The notes beneath the pieces were generated by a model that worked only from the letters and a program-made list of their open reading frames with translations, searched no databases and had not been told where the DNA came from. From assembly GCF_009362735.1 (NCBI RefSeq), contig NZ_WHNP01000004.1, forward strand, positions 62,001 through 126,000: 64,000 nt of DNA. The letters are read 5' to 3'. The first letter of the stretch is position 1. Each line of letters opens with the position of its first letter. A program made the translations under genes and the position numbers. Origin of the DNA: Paraburkholderia franconis (GTDB taxonomy: Bacteria; Pseudomonadota; Gammaproteobacteria; Burkholderiales; Burkholderiaceae). Below are positions 36,796 through 45,223 of the stretch, one piece after another.

Positions 36796-36837
36796 GCGCT
36801 AGCGCTCCAGCGCATCGATGCGTTGATGCGCTAGCGC
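36796..36837. terminator. Long hairpin between convergent genes
   Basis: The 10-base palindrome GCGCTAGCGC occurs at 36796-36805 and at 36828-36837, with another palindrome, CGCATCGATGCG, between. Together they make a strong stem between the GGDEF-EAL gene and mnmH. The right copy overlaps the mnmH stop codon. It has no T-run. Confidence 0.45.
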
Positions 36838-37889
36838 AGTTGCGCGAGCAGCGCGCGTGCCTGTTCGTGGATATCGGCGTCCGTGGGTCGAAGCGCGAAG
36901 CGCATCGACTCCGGCAACTGCGCGTAATGCTTGCCAGTGCTGCGCGAGTAGGCGGGATCGTAGTGCAGGTCGATCAACTGCTCGAAGAGTTCGACGCGTT
37001 TGTCCTCGTCGATCATTGTCTGCCATTCAACGATTCTCGCGCGACCGTGCAACTCGATGAGCTTCGCGAGTTGCGCCTTGAAGAACTCGCGGTTGTCGAA
37101 CAGGTGCGCATAGTCTTGCAGCAGCAGGCGGATGCGCTCGCCGCGCTCCGTTTCCACCCGGATGCACGTGCCGCGATGAATCTGCTCCGTCAACGAGACG
37201 GGCAGCGATACGGAACCGATGCGCCGGCTTTCCGCTTCGACGAATACGGGCCGATCCGGGTCGAACCCGCGCAACGCCGATACAAGCGCAGTATCGAAGG
37301 CCTTCTGCGAAGGTTGCGCCTCGTTCGGCAGCATGCCGAGAATCGAACCGCGATGCGATGCGAGCCCTTCGAGATCGAGCGTTTGCGCATCGGTTTCGGC
37401 AAGGGCGTTCAGGAGCCGCGTCTTGCCGCTGCCCGTATGGCCCGCGAGAACCACGTAGCGGAATTGCCCCGGCAGCGTGTCGAGCGACTCGACGACGGCG
37501 TGCCGGTAGCTCTTGTAGCCGCCGTCCAGTTGCCGCGCGCGCCAGCCGATCAGGTTGAGCCAGGTTGTCATCGACCCCGAGCGCTTGCCGCCGCGCCAGC
37601 AGTAGACGAGCGGCCGCCAGTTGCGCGGACGGTCCGCAAAGGTCGTTTCGAGGTGCGCGGCGATGTTGCGCGACACCATGGCCGCGCCTTGCCGGGTCGC
37701 CTCGAACGGCGACACCTGCTTGTACATCGTGCCGACGATGACGCGTTCCTCATTGGACAGCACGGGCGCATTGATTGCGCCGGGAATGTGGTCTTCGGCG
37801 AATTCGAGCGGCGTGCGGACATCGACGATTTCGTCGAACTCCGATATCTGGTCGAGCGGGGCGAGAAGCGATTTCAAGGGTTGGGGCAC
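36831..37889 (-). CDS. mnmH: tRNA 2-selenouridine synthase
   Basis: This 352-residue protein (MnmH/SelU/YbbB) turns 2-thiouridine at the tRNA wobble position into 2-selenouridine through a geranylated intermediate. The rhodanese domain holds the catalytic Cys in LVYCWRGGKRSGSM. With the GTG start at 37889 this Cys is residue 97, as in E. coli SelU, which supports the start. A P-loop AGHTGSGKTRLL follows at about residue 145. The upstream reading to 38006 is non-coding-like. The reaction needs selenophosphate from SelD, and no selD is in the window. Confidence 0.92.
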   Translation of the reverse strand: MPQPLKSLLAPLDQISEFDEIVDVRTPLEFAEDHIPGAINAPVLSNEERVIVGTMYKQVSPFEATRQGAAMVSRNIAAHLETTFADRPRNWRPLVYCWRGGKRSGSMTTWLNLIGWRARQLDGGYKSYRHAVVESLDTLPGQFRYVVLAGHTGSGKTRLLNALAETDAQTLDLEGLASHRGSILGMLPNEAQPSQKAFDTALVSALRGFDPDRPVFVEAESRRIGSVSLPVSLTEQIHRGTCIRVETERGERIRLLLQDYAHLFDNREFFKAQLAKLIELHGRARIVEWQTMIDEDKRVELFEQLIDLHYDPAYSRSTGKHYAQLPESMRFALRPTDADIHEQARALLAQLR

Positions 37890-38102
37890 ACGGGCCGTCG
37901 CGGCGCGACGTAATACGCAATTATCGCATGTCGGCGTTTTTGCCCCGTTTTTGCCGGCCTTTTCCGTGTTCGAACAGCGACAGAGCGTCGCGCGCAAATG
38001 CCTCACGTTATGATGTAAACTGCCAGCAAGCGATGAAAGCTGATATGCATCACTGGAATTGCCGTTTCATGCACGGTCAACGTACCCTTGGGGAGGGCCA
38101 AC

Positions 38103-38711
38103 ATGTCAATCTCGTCGGTATTGAACTGGTGTTTCGGGAACCCGAGCCATCACGTCGGGGCCGCGGATGACCGCGCGAAGGGCGACGGCGAAACGAGCCG
38201 CGGTGATCGCAGTGCGCGGGAGCAACAGGACGATCGGCGAGCGGCGCTTGGCGAGCTGCAACGGCAGGCCTATTTCCAGCAGTTGCTGCGGCTCACCTGC
38301 GCGGACGTGATGCGCAAGCCACCCGTCACCGTGACCCTCGACGATACGATCGGCGCAGCGTTGAAGGTGCTCGATTCGCACCATATCAAGCTGCTTCCCG
38401 TCGTCGATGCAGAGGGCTGTCTGAAAGGCGTGGTGACGCATGTCGACTTGCAGCCGCTCGATGCAGTCCTGCCTTTCCTCAAGCTCGCATCCGATACCAC
38501 CGTGCCCGAGAGCGAGCGGCGCCAGCGGCCCGTGACCACGGTGATGTCGCGCCAGGTCCGCTGCGTGGCGGAAACGACGCCGCTTACCGATGTCATTCCG
38601 CTCTTCACGCAAAAAGAAGGGCATCACCACCTGCCCGTGTTGGGCGAGGGCGGCCGTGTGGTCGGCGTGCTCACACAGGCCGACATCATGAAGATCATGT
38701 GCGGGCAATGA
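38103..38711 (+). CDS. CBS-domain-pair protein
   Basis: The 202-residue protein has an N-terminus of about 65 residues with a charged stretch, then two CBS domains: LTCADVMRKPPVTVTLDDTIGAAL to VVTHVDL, and VTTVMSRQVRCVAETTPL to VLTQADIMKIM. This is the layout of the C-terminal part of HPP/CBS proteins. CBS pairs bind adenosine nucleotides and act as sensors. It has no catalytic partner fused to it and may regulate another protein. The ATG at 38103 has GGGGAGGG upstream. Confidence 0.87.
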   Translation: MSISSVLNWCFGNPSHHVGAADDRAKGDGETSRGDRSAREQQDDRRAALGELQRQAYFQQLLRLTCADVMRKPPVTVTLDDTIGAALKVLDSHHIKLLPVVDAEGCLKGVVTHVDLQPLDAVLPFLKLASDTTVPESERRQRPVTTVMSRQVRCVAETTPLTDVIPLFTQKEGHHHLPVLGEGGRVVGVLTQADIMKIMCGQ

Positions 38712-38761
38712 GCGGCTGCTAAGCCACCCATAAGCGATTAATCAGCAATAAATCAGCGCGC

Positions 38762-39523
38762 TTACGCGCTCAACCGGCACATCGACTCGCTGCGCGCGGC
38801 CAGTTGCGCCACGCCTTCTCCGATCGCCCCGCCTATCAGAATCACGGCCGGGCTCGCAATGTTTTCCGACGCGGCACGCGCCGCAATCTCGCCGAGCGTC
38901 GCGCACACGCGCTTTTCGCGCGACGTGCCGGCCCACTGCACGACGGCGGCGGGCGTGTCGACGGGCAGCGTCTTGCCGAGCGCTTCGCTGATGCCTTCGA
39001 TGCGGCTCGCGCCCATGTAGATCGCGAGCGTCATGCCCGTTGCCGCGAGCTTTTCCCAGTCGGGTTCGCTGCCGTCGCGCAGATGCGCCGTCACGAAGAT
39101 CACGCCCTGGCAATGATCGCGATGCGTGAGCGACACGCCGAGTCCCGCCGCCGCCGCAAAGCCGGACGAAATCCCGTTGACGATATCGACGTCGATTCCC
39201 GCGCTGCGCAGATCGGCGATCTCTTCGCCCGCGCGGCCGAACAGCAGTGCATCGCCACCCTTGATCCGCACGACGTGCCGGCCTTGCAGCGCATAGCGGC
39301 GCATCAGGCGCTGGATGAACGCTTGCGGCGTCGACTTGCAGCCGCCGCGCTTGCCGACCTTGATCACGCGCGCATGCGCCGCCTTCAGCGTCGTGATCTC
39401 GTCATTGACGAGATCGTCGATCAGCAGCACGTCGGCGGCCGCGATGGCCTTCGCCGCCCTGAAGGTGAGCAGGTCGAGATCGCCGGGTCCCGCGCTGACC
39501 AGTGTGACTTTGCCCGTGTTCAT
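38762..39523 (-). CDS. cobA: Uroporphyrinogen-III C-methyltransferase
   Basis: The 253-residue SAM-dependent enzyme makes precorrin-2, the common precursor of siroheme and vitamin B12. SUMT motifs include VSAGPGDLDLLTFRA near the N-terminus, VVRIKGGDALLFGRAGEE, GISSGFAAAA, THRDHCQGVIFVTAH and the C-terminal PAVILIGGAIG. The ATG at 39523 is preferred because GGAGAAA precedes it; an ATG at 39535 is possible. It lacks the CysG dehydrogenase/ferrochelatase part. It is the only gene of this pathway here, with no nitrite or sulfite reductase beside it. Upstream on its strand is the structured leader at 39566-39610. Confidence 0.9.
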   Translation of the reverse strand: MNTGKVTLVSAGPGDLDLLTFRAAKAIAAADVLLIDDLVNDEITTLKAAHARVIKVGKRGGCKSTPQAFIQRLMRRYALQGRHVVRIKGGDALLFGRAGEEIADLRSAGIDVDIVNGISSGFAAAAGLGVSLTHRDHCQGVIFVTAHLRDGSEPDWEKLAATGMTLAIYMGASRIEGISEALGKTLPVDTPAAVVQWAGTSREKRVCATLGEIAARAASENIASPAVILIGGAIGEGVAQLAARSESMCRLSA

Positions 39524-39565
39524 CCGTTTCTCCATCGCGTGTGTTCGTCAGTCGATGCCGCCAAT

Positions 39566-39610
39566 GCAAACGGCGTCCCGCTCGTGCTTGCACGAAGGGG
39601 ACGCCGCTGT
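39566..39610 (-). promoter_or_regulatory. Structured leader hairpin upstream of cobA
   Basis: Read towards cobA, ACAGCGGCGTCCCC and GCGGGACGCCGTTTGC pair through nine bases (CGGCGTCCC/GGGACGCCG), with a second inner stem TCGTGC/GCACGA. The 3' end is 42 bases before the cobA ATG. The two blocks match those at 40046-40100 in 13 of 14 and 15 of 16 positions, though the inner part differs. I see no T-run, so it is not a plain terminator. Confidence 0.6.
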
Positions 39611-40045
39611 CCTGTCTGCTTTCTTAACCTGTTTCAGTGGGGCTGCTCGCCCGGACCGGATGCCGGCGCCTTTGCCGGCGAACGGTGTTACCGCAAGAAC
39701 GAGGCCAGTCGCCGAAACGCTCGAGGCGTTCATGCGTGCAAGGCGCGGCAGGCTTCGTTGCGAGCGGGCGAATCGAGTGTGCGATGCATTGCGTCTGATG
39801 ATTGGATCGCGCCTTGTAGCGCACCCGTGCAGTGCTGCGGCGCACCACGAAAGTGCTTTCGAGCATCATCATGATTCGCCGCGCGGGGCTGCTTTCAAGG
39901 CAAATGAATCGCCACATCGCCTGCTCGCGCGGCTGTCCGCCGAAATGTCGCGCATGGCATATGACTTGCTGCATCGAACTGCCGCAGCGTCAACGACGAG
40001 CCGCGCCGCAGCAAACCTTCGTAGCATTCCGCAGCATCGAATTGG

Positions 40046-40100
40046 ACAACGGCGTCCCCTCGGTCTGGTCTTCGAACCGGACTGGCGGGACGCCGTTGGC
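40046..40100 (+). promoter_or_regulatory. Structured leader hairpin upstream of the 40168 gene
   Basis: Read rightward, the outer stem CAACGGCGTCCC/GGGACGCCGTTG has 12 pairs, and a different inner stem (GTC and GGT paired with ACC and GAC) closes on CTTCGA. Its 3' end is 67 bases before the ATG at 40168. It is the partner of the hairpin in front of cobA. Confidence 0.55.
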
Positions 40101-40167
40101 GTTTACTCTCGCGCGTTCTTCGCGTCGAATGCACACGAACGCGGCATGACAAGCACCTGGAGACGAA

Positions 40168-40401
40168 ATGAAGCAGCGCCTCTCGACGTTGATCGACTTC
40201 TTCACCCGCGATCGCGTGCCCGTGGCCGCCCCCGCGAGCGAAGAAGAGGATAGCCGCCAGCGTCATGGCGCGAGCATGCGTCCCGAACGGCTCAGGGAGC
40301 GGCGCGGGACGCGCGCGCGGATGCAGCGCGGCGATGCGCGCAGAATGGTTCGCGCGACGGTTTGTGTGCGAAGAACGGCTTCGACGCTGAACGTTGCATG
40401 A
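40168..40401 (+). CDS. Small basic protein of unknown function
   Basis: The 77-residue frame begins MKQRLSTLIDFFTRDRVPVA and becomes strongly Arg-rich (RERRGTRARMQRGDARR). It has GGAG seven bases before the ATG and a structured leader upstream, which favours a real gene. No family is recognised. The C-terminal half could be shadow coding. Confidence 0.4.
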   Translation: MKQRLSTLIDFFTRDRVPVAAPASEEEDSRQRHGASMRPERLRERRGTRARMQRGDARRMVRATVCVRRTASTLNVA

Positions 40402-40468
40402 TTGTTTGCTACTGTTGATCGATCCGCGCCGCGTGCGTTTTCCAGAGCCACGAGAGAGGACCATCATC

Positions 40469-41359
40469 ATGCAGACGTTCGAATGCGTATTGCCCGCTGC
40501 CGCCGCGCTTGGCGAGTGTCCACGCTGGGATGAGCGCCGCGCGAAGCTGTGGTGGGTCGATATCCAGGCGCCCGCGCTGCACGGTTTCGATCCGAAGACA
40601 GGGCAGGACGTGGCGATTCCGATGCCCGAGAACATCGCGTGCTTTTCGCTGACGGAAGACGACAGTTTCATTGCCGGCATGCGCACGGGCATCTTTCTGC
40701 TGGACGCGAAAGGGCAGGTCGTGCGCAAGCTCTGCGCGAACCCGGAGAACCCCGCGACGAGCCGCTTCAACGATGGCCGCTGCGATGCGCATGGCCGGTT
40801 CTGGCTCGGCACGCTCGACGAACCCAAGGCGGGCAATGCCGCATCGTTGTATCGCTATGCAAACGGCGAGCTGACGAAGATCGACGCGGGGCTGCTGACG
40901 TCGAACGGCATGGCGTTCAGTCCCGACTACCGTTGGTGTTATCACTCGGATACGCCGCGCTTCACGATCTACCGGCACCCGTACGACGTCGACAACGGCG
41001 AGGTCGGACCGCGCGAAGACTGGGTGAAGTTCGAGCCGACGCCGACGGATCGCGGGCGTCCCGATGGTGCGTCAGTGGATAGCGAAGGCTGCTACTGGTC
41101 CGCGCTGTACGAAGGCGGACGGGTCGTGCGCATTTCGCCGGAAGGCAAGGTCGTCGGCGAATATCCGCTGCCGGCGCGCTGCCCGACGATGTGCGCGTTC
41201 GGCGGCGACGATCTGCGCACGCTCTATGTGACCACCGCGCGCCAGGGCCGTCCCGCCGAGGAACTCGAACAGTATCCGCAATCGGGCGGGGTCTTTGCGA
41301 TGCGTGTATTCGTGCCGGGGCTGATCGAAAAGCGCAGCGCGTTGCGCGTGACGGATTGA
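40469..41359 (+). CDS. SMP-30/gluconolactonase-family lactonase
   Basis: This 296-residue six-bladed beta-propeller has the metal site: Glu in LGECPRWDERRAKLWWVD, Asn and Asp in SRFNDGRCDAHGRFWLGT and SNGMAFSPD, and Asp in GRPDGASVDSEGCYW. Enzymes of this family open sugar lactones such as L-arabinono- or D-glucono-lactone. It lies next to a LacI regulator and an FAH-family enzyme, a group typical of oxidative sugar-acid pathways in Burkholderia. The sugar itself is not determinable. The ATG is at 40469 and the stop at 41359. Confidence 0.87.
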   Translation: MQTFECVLPAAAALGECPRWDERRAKLWWVDIQAPALHGFDPKTGQDVAIPMPENIACFSLTEDDSFIAGMRTGIFLLDAKGQVVRKLCANPENPATSRFNDGRCDAHGRFWLGTLDEPKAGNAASLYRYANGELTKIDAGLLTSNGMAFSPDYRWCYHSDTPRFTIYRHPYDVDNGEVGPREDWVKFEPTPTDRGRPDGASVDSEGCYWSALYEGGRVVRISPEGKVVGEYPLPARCPTMCAFGGDDLRTLYVTTARQGRPAEELEQYPQSGGVFAMRVFVPGLIEKRSALRVTD

Positions 41360-41453
41360 ATGGGCGATCGCGCACGCGTCGAACCCGGCGCTGCGTTCAC
41401 GATGCTTCGTGTCGCGTCTGTCGCAGACGGACGGGCCGCGCGCGAGGTTGCCG

Positions 41454-41473
41454 TTATCATATGCGGCTGATAA
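41454..41473. promoter_or_regulatory. Candidate LacI-family operator upstream of 41498
   Basis: TTATCA (41454-41459) and TGATAA (41468-41473) form an inverted repeat with an 8-bp gap, about 25 bp before the regulator start. LacI proteins bind palindromes of this kind. Self-control is inferred. Confidence 0.4.
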
Positions 41474-41497
41474 AGAACGCGACCCCAAACGATCAGC

Positions 41498-42574
41498 ATG
41501 TCCAGCACTCCACGCAGCACCAGACGCGCCATCGAAACACGCAACGCGCTCGCGGGACCGCCGCGCATGTCGGATGTCGCGGCGCTCGCGGGCGTATCGA
41601 AGATGACGGTGTCGCGTGTGCTCGCCGGCCGCGGCGTGGCGCCCGCCACACGCGAGCGCGTGCAGCGGGCCATCGACGAACTCGGCTACGTCGCGGATGC
41701 TGCGGCGGGCGCGTTGTCGTCGGGCCGTTCGGCGTTCGCCGCGGTGCTCGTGCCGTCGCTTGCCAGTTCCAACTTCTCCGACACCGTGCGCGGGCTCACG
41801 GCCGCGCTCGAGCCGCAAGGGCTGCAACTGCTGATCGGCGATACGGACTACGATCTCGAACGCGAAGAGCGGCTCGTGCGCTCGATGCTGCGCCATCAGC
41901 CGCGCTGCATCGCGCTGACGGGTGCGCAGCATACGAACGGGACACGCGAGCTGTTGTTGCGCTCGGGCGTGCCCGTCGTCGAGATGTGGGATTTGCCCGC
42001 CTCGCCGATCGATGCGGCCGTGGGCTTTTCCAACGCGAAGGCCGCGCGCGAGATGGTCCGCTATCTGGTTGAGCGCGGCTATCGGCGCATCGGCTTTCTC
42101 GGCGGCGCGAGCGAGCTCGACCGGCGCGGCCTCGACCGCCTGAAGGGCTATCTGCAGGAAGTGAAGGCGCAGGGCCTGGGCGAGCCGCGCGTCGTGCGTC
42201 TCGGCGAGTCGCCCGTCACGATGAGCCACGGCGCGCCCGCACTCGATGCGCTGTTGCGTCAATGGCCCGATACGGATGCCGTGATGTGCGTGAGCGACAT
42301 GTCCGCGTTCGGCGCGATCATGCAATGCCACCGGCGCGGCCTGTCGGTGCCGGGCGACATCGCCGTCGCAGGTTTCGGCAATTTCGAAGTGGCCGCGTGC
42401 TGCGCGCCCACCATCACGACGATTTCCGTCGACGCGTACGGCATCGGCACGCGCACGGGCGAAGCGTTGCTGGCCGCGCTCGCGGCACAGGACGGCGCGG
42501 CAGGATCGACGCGCGCTTCGGCGCGCAAGAGCGTGAAGATCGACTTCAGCGTGATCGCGCGCGAGAGCGCGTAG
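41498..42574 (+). CDS. LacI-family transcriptional regulator
   Basis: This 358-residue repressor has a LacI helix-turn-helix at about residues 22-48 (MSDVAALAGVSKMTVSRVLAGRG) and hinge YVADAAAGALSSGRS. A periplasmic-binding-like effector domain follows (FAAVLVPSLASSNFSDTV, CVSDMSAFGAIMQCHR, VAGFGNFEVAACCAPTITTI). It resembles GntR/gluconate-type LacI regulators. It lies between the SMP-30 and FAH genes and probably represses both until a sugar acid is present. The start ATG is at 41498. Confidence 0.9.
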   Translation: MSSTPRSTRRAIETRNALAGPPRMSDVAALAGVSKMTVSRVLAGRGVAPATRERVQRAIDELGYVADAAAGALSSGRSAFAAVLVPSLASSNFSDTVRGLTAALEPQGLQLLIGDTDYDLEREERLVRSMLRHQPRCIALTGAQHTNGTRELLLRSGVPVVEMWDLPASPIDAAVGFSNAKAAREMVRYLVERGYRRIGFLGGASELDRRGLDRLKGYLQEVKAQGLGEPRVVRLGESPVTMSHGAPALDALLRQWPDTDAVMCVSDMSAFGAIMQCHRRGLSVPGDIAVAGFGNFEVAACCAPTITTISVDAYGIGTRTGEALLAALAAQDGAAGSTRASARKSVKIDFSVIARESA

Positions 42575-42651
42575 CACGCTTTTCATCGGACCATCGGCCT
42601 GTCGCGCATGGCAAGGCGCAGGGGCCGTACATCATCGGAGGATCGCCTGTC

Positions 42652-43845
42652 ATGACCGCATCGACCGAAACGAACTATCTGCCCGACGACCTCGGCCGCG
42701 CGCTGCTGATCGGCCGCGTGTGGCGCAAGACGCCGCGTTATGAAGGCCCGAGCGTCGTCGCCGTGCGCAACGGCGACGTGTTCGACATCACGGCAAGCGC
42801 GCCGACCACGGCCGATCTGTTCGAACGCGACGATGCCGTCGATGTCGCGCGCAATGCGCCGGGCGAGCGTCTGGGCACGGCGGCGGAGCTGATCGCGGCG
42901 AGTCTCGCGGCCGATCCGGCTGCGCCCGTGTATCTGCTCGCGCCGTGCGACGTGCAGCCGATCAAGGCATGTGGCGTGACGTTCGCGGTGAGCCTGATCG
43001 AGCGCGTGATCGAAGAGCAGGCGGGCGGCGATCCGGCGAAAGCGGATGAAGTGCGGCAGACCATCGCGACGCTGATCGGCGCGGACCTGTCGAAGATCGA
43101 GCCGGGCTCGGAAGCGGCGGCGCGCCTGAAGGAGGAGCTCGAACGGAGGGGCGCGTGGTCGCAATACATGGAAGTGGGCATCGGCCCCGATGCGGAAGTG
43201 TTCTCGAAGTCGCAGCCGATGTCGTCGGTCGGTTTCGGCGATGACGTCGGCTTGCTGGCGGCATCGACATGGAACAACCCCGAGCCGGAAATCGTGCTCG
43301 CCGTCAACAGCAAGGGGACGGTCGTGGGCGCGACGCTCGGCAACGACGTGAACCTGCGCGACATCGAAGGGCGCTCGGCGCTGCTGCTCGGCAAGTGCAA
43401 GGACAACAACGGCTCGTGTGCGATCGGGCCGTTCGTGCGGCTCTTCGACGGCGAATTCACGCTCGATTCCGTGCGGCGCGCGAGCGTCGCGCTGCGCGTC
43501 GAAGGCATCGACGACGGCTTTCTGCTCGAAGGCGTGAGCCATATGTCGGAGATCAGCCGCGATCCCGCCGATCTCGTCGCGCAGACGTGCGGCCGGCATC
43601 ATCAGTATCCCGATGGCTTCATGCTGTTTCTCGGCACGATGTTCTCGCCGATCAAGGACCGCGATGCAAAGGGCGGCGGCTTCACGCATCACCTCGGCGA
43701 CATCGTGACGATCTCGACGCCGCAACTCGGCGCGTTGCGCAATACCGTGCAGCTGTGCACGGAAATCACGCCGTGGACGTTCGGCGTGCGCGCGCTGTAT
43801 GCGAATCTCGCCGCGCGTGGGCTGCTCGGCTCGGGCGCGCAGTAG
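42652..43845 (+). CDS. Fumarylacetoacetate hydrolase-family enzyme, probable 2-keto-3-deoxy acid dehydratase/hydrolase
   Basis: The 397-residue protein has a long N-terminal part and a C-terminal FAH fold. Metal-binding residues appear in NPEPEIVLAVNSKGTVVGATLGNDV (Glu, then Asp), with the acidic MSEISRDP and FMLFLGTMFSP following. The family includes 2-keto-3-deoxy-arabinonate dehydratase and related enzymes of non-phosphorylative sugar oxidation. Next to SMP-30 and a LacI regulator this role fits. GGAGG precedes the ATG at 42652. Exact substrate not proven. Confidence 0.83.
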   Translation: MTASTETNYLPDDLGRALLIGRVWRKTPRYEGPSVVAVRNGDVFDITASAPTTADLFERDDAVDVARNAPGERLGTAAELIAASLAADPAAPVYLLAPCDVQPIKACGVTFAVSLIERVIEEQAGGDPAKADEVRQTIATLIGADLSKIEPGSEAAARLKEELERRGAWSQYMEVGIGPDAEVFSKSQPMSSVGFGDDVGLLAASTWNNPEPEIVLAVNSKGTVVGATLGNDVNLRDIEGRSALLLGKCKDNNGSCAIGPFVRLFDGEFTLDSVRRASVALRVEGIDDGFLLEGVSHMSEISRDPADLVAQTCGRHHQYPDGFMLFLGTMFSPIKDRDAKGGGFTHHLGDIVTISTPQLGALRNTVQLCTEITPWTFGVRALYANLAARGLLGSGAQ

Positions 43846-44275
43846 TGGGCGTGGTAGTTGGCGAATGTCAAATGGTGCGAAGGGGAATGGAGGAAACGTT
43901 TGCGAGTCTCACTCATTAGGCACGCAAGCTTCGATACGCTGAGGATGGCAAAGTTAAACGCATTGCGTTCATTCTTCCCTGATTAAATGTATGCGCAAAG
44001 GCCTAAAGATCTGCGATTCGGCGTCGATATATAGGCAAGAATAAAAGGTGCGTCGAGCGCCTGTGTAGTCGAACTGCACGCCAGGTACTTCGGTGCCTGG
44101 CGTTTTTTCTTGGCAGAACGCTTGCCAGAACGTTTCCCAGAGCCATAGCCCGCTTGCCGCATCCCGTTCATCGAATACGCTTAGAATGCGTACTGGTAGC
44201 GCGTTCGACCCGTCGAGACGAACCGTGAGAAGAACAAGACGCACCGATAGCGTCATCATCAACGGAGAGGATGTT
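43846..44275. other. Intergenic region with terminator and possible small RNA
   Basis: A 430-bp gap contains no supported protein gene. A strong intrinsic terminator lies at 44079-44108. Its distance from the FAH stop (about 235 bp) and the more AT-rich stretch before it leave room for a small RNA at about 43.93-44.1 kb. Confidence 0.5.
44079..44108 (+). terminator. Intrinsic terminator
   Basis: CGCCAGGTAC and GTGCCTGGCG pair (one G-U) over a TTCG tetraloop, and six T residues follow at 44103-44108. This is a textbook Rho-independent terminator on the plus strand. Confidence 0.92.
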
Positions 44276-45106
44276 GTGCATTTTCTGAATAGCACGGTTG
44301 CCAGGGCAAATGGAGTCGGGCTCAAGCTGTGTATCGCGGCGGCACTGTGCATGGGCGCGGCCGCCTATGGGGCGACGAATGCATCGAAAAATGCAACGAC
44401 GAATGCCGCCTCCAAAGCCGTCGAGCCGGAAGCGTCGGGCACGACGTCCATGCCGGAACACGTCACCGCAGACGATCCCGTGAAGGTGCGCGATGCGCTC
44501 GCTGGCCAGATGCCCGCTGCCGCGACGCAATCGCTCAGCGAGCGCATTCGCAATCTCGCGCGTCAGCCGTTCGATCGCATCTTTCACGGCCATGCGGCGA
44601 CCACGGAGAACGGACAGCGCACGTTCCTGTTCATGATCCCCGCGCCGCACGGCATTCTGTACCGCTCGGCGACGCATCGCCTGAGCGTGAACGTGCCGCT
44701 TGCCAGCGATGAGCATCCTGAGGCGATCCAGCTCTATCTGAACATCGTCGGCCCGAGGGGGCGCGGGCTCGTGATCGCGCCTGACGCGAAGGCCAAGGGC
44801 TTCATCCAGAACATCGACCTGATCCAGCTGAAGACTGAAGGTGCGGCGAAAACCGTCGCGCGCGGCCGCCTGATGCTTTCGCAAGAGGCGTTCGAAAACG
44901 CCGGCGACAACTTCGCGATCGTGCTCGTCTGCACGCTGGAGCCGCCGTATCTGACTGAGACAAGCGAGCACAGCGATCCGACCGACGAAGAGCCCACCGA
45001 CATCACCCGTCGAACCTCCACGCTTCACGCAAGCGTTCAGGCCGTCTGGCTCGTGAACCAGAAGGACGGCTCCGTGCTGGGGAAAGGGCTGAGCCTCGCG
45101 AAGTAG
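44276..45106 (+). CDS. Exported protein of unknown function
   Basis: This 276-residue protein has a signal peptide with core LCIAAALCMGAAAYGA. A Thr/Ser/Ala-rich linker and a mature part follow with TFLFMIPAPHGILYRSATHRLSVNVPL and LNIVGPRGRGLVIAPD, which looks beta-rich. No family is recognised. The start is the GTG at 44276, with GGAGAGG upstream; the frame extends further 5' but reads into intergenic DNA. It lies 117 bp before the PRC-barrel gene and could share its transcript. Confidence 0.75.
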   Translation: MHFLNSTVARANGVGLKLCIAAALCMGAAAYGATNASKNATTNAASKAVEPEASGTTSMPEHVTADDPVKVRDALAGQMPAAATQSLSERIRNLARQPFDRIFHGHAATTENGQRTFLFMIPAPHGILYRSATHRLSVNVPLASDEHPEAIQLYLNIVGPRGRGLVIAPDAKAKGFIQNIDLIQLKTEGAAKTVARGRLMLSQEAFENAGDNFAIVLVCTLEPPYLTETSEHSDPTDEEPTDITRRTSTLHASVQAVWLVNQKDGSVLGKGLSLAK

Positions 45107-45223
45107 CGCACCGAAAAGCACGCCCATGTACCCTTCCGCGACGGTTTGTTTCTGATGCGGTAAGGTATGTCGCTTCTCACAGTAGCGGCAGTCCCTCGCA
45201 ACATTTCACATCGGAGAATAACT

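Larger units (their letters stand above)
39524..40167. other. Divergent leader region with two related hairpins, cobA to 40168
   Basis: A 644-bp gap without a convincing coding frame. It holds two long hairpins (39566-39610 and 40046-40100) that share conserved outer sequence and point towards the two divergent genes, plus a GCCGGC hairpin with an AAAGGC loop (39662-39679). Both promoters must lie between the hairpins, but none could be fixed. Confidence 0.6.

Noticed and set aside
39607..39720. Cobalamin riboswitch in front of cobA
   Set aside because: The region has hairpins, but the conserved B12-box sequence could not be found.
39895..40836. 313-codon minus-strand frame between cobA and the lactonase
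   Set aside because: It runs through the leader hairpin and under the start of the SMP-30 gene; the translation has no family features.
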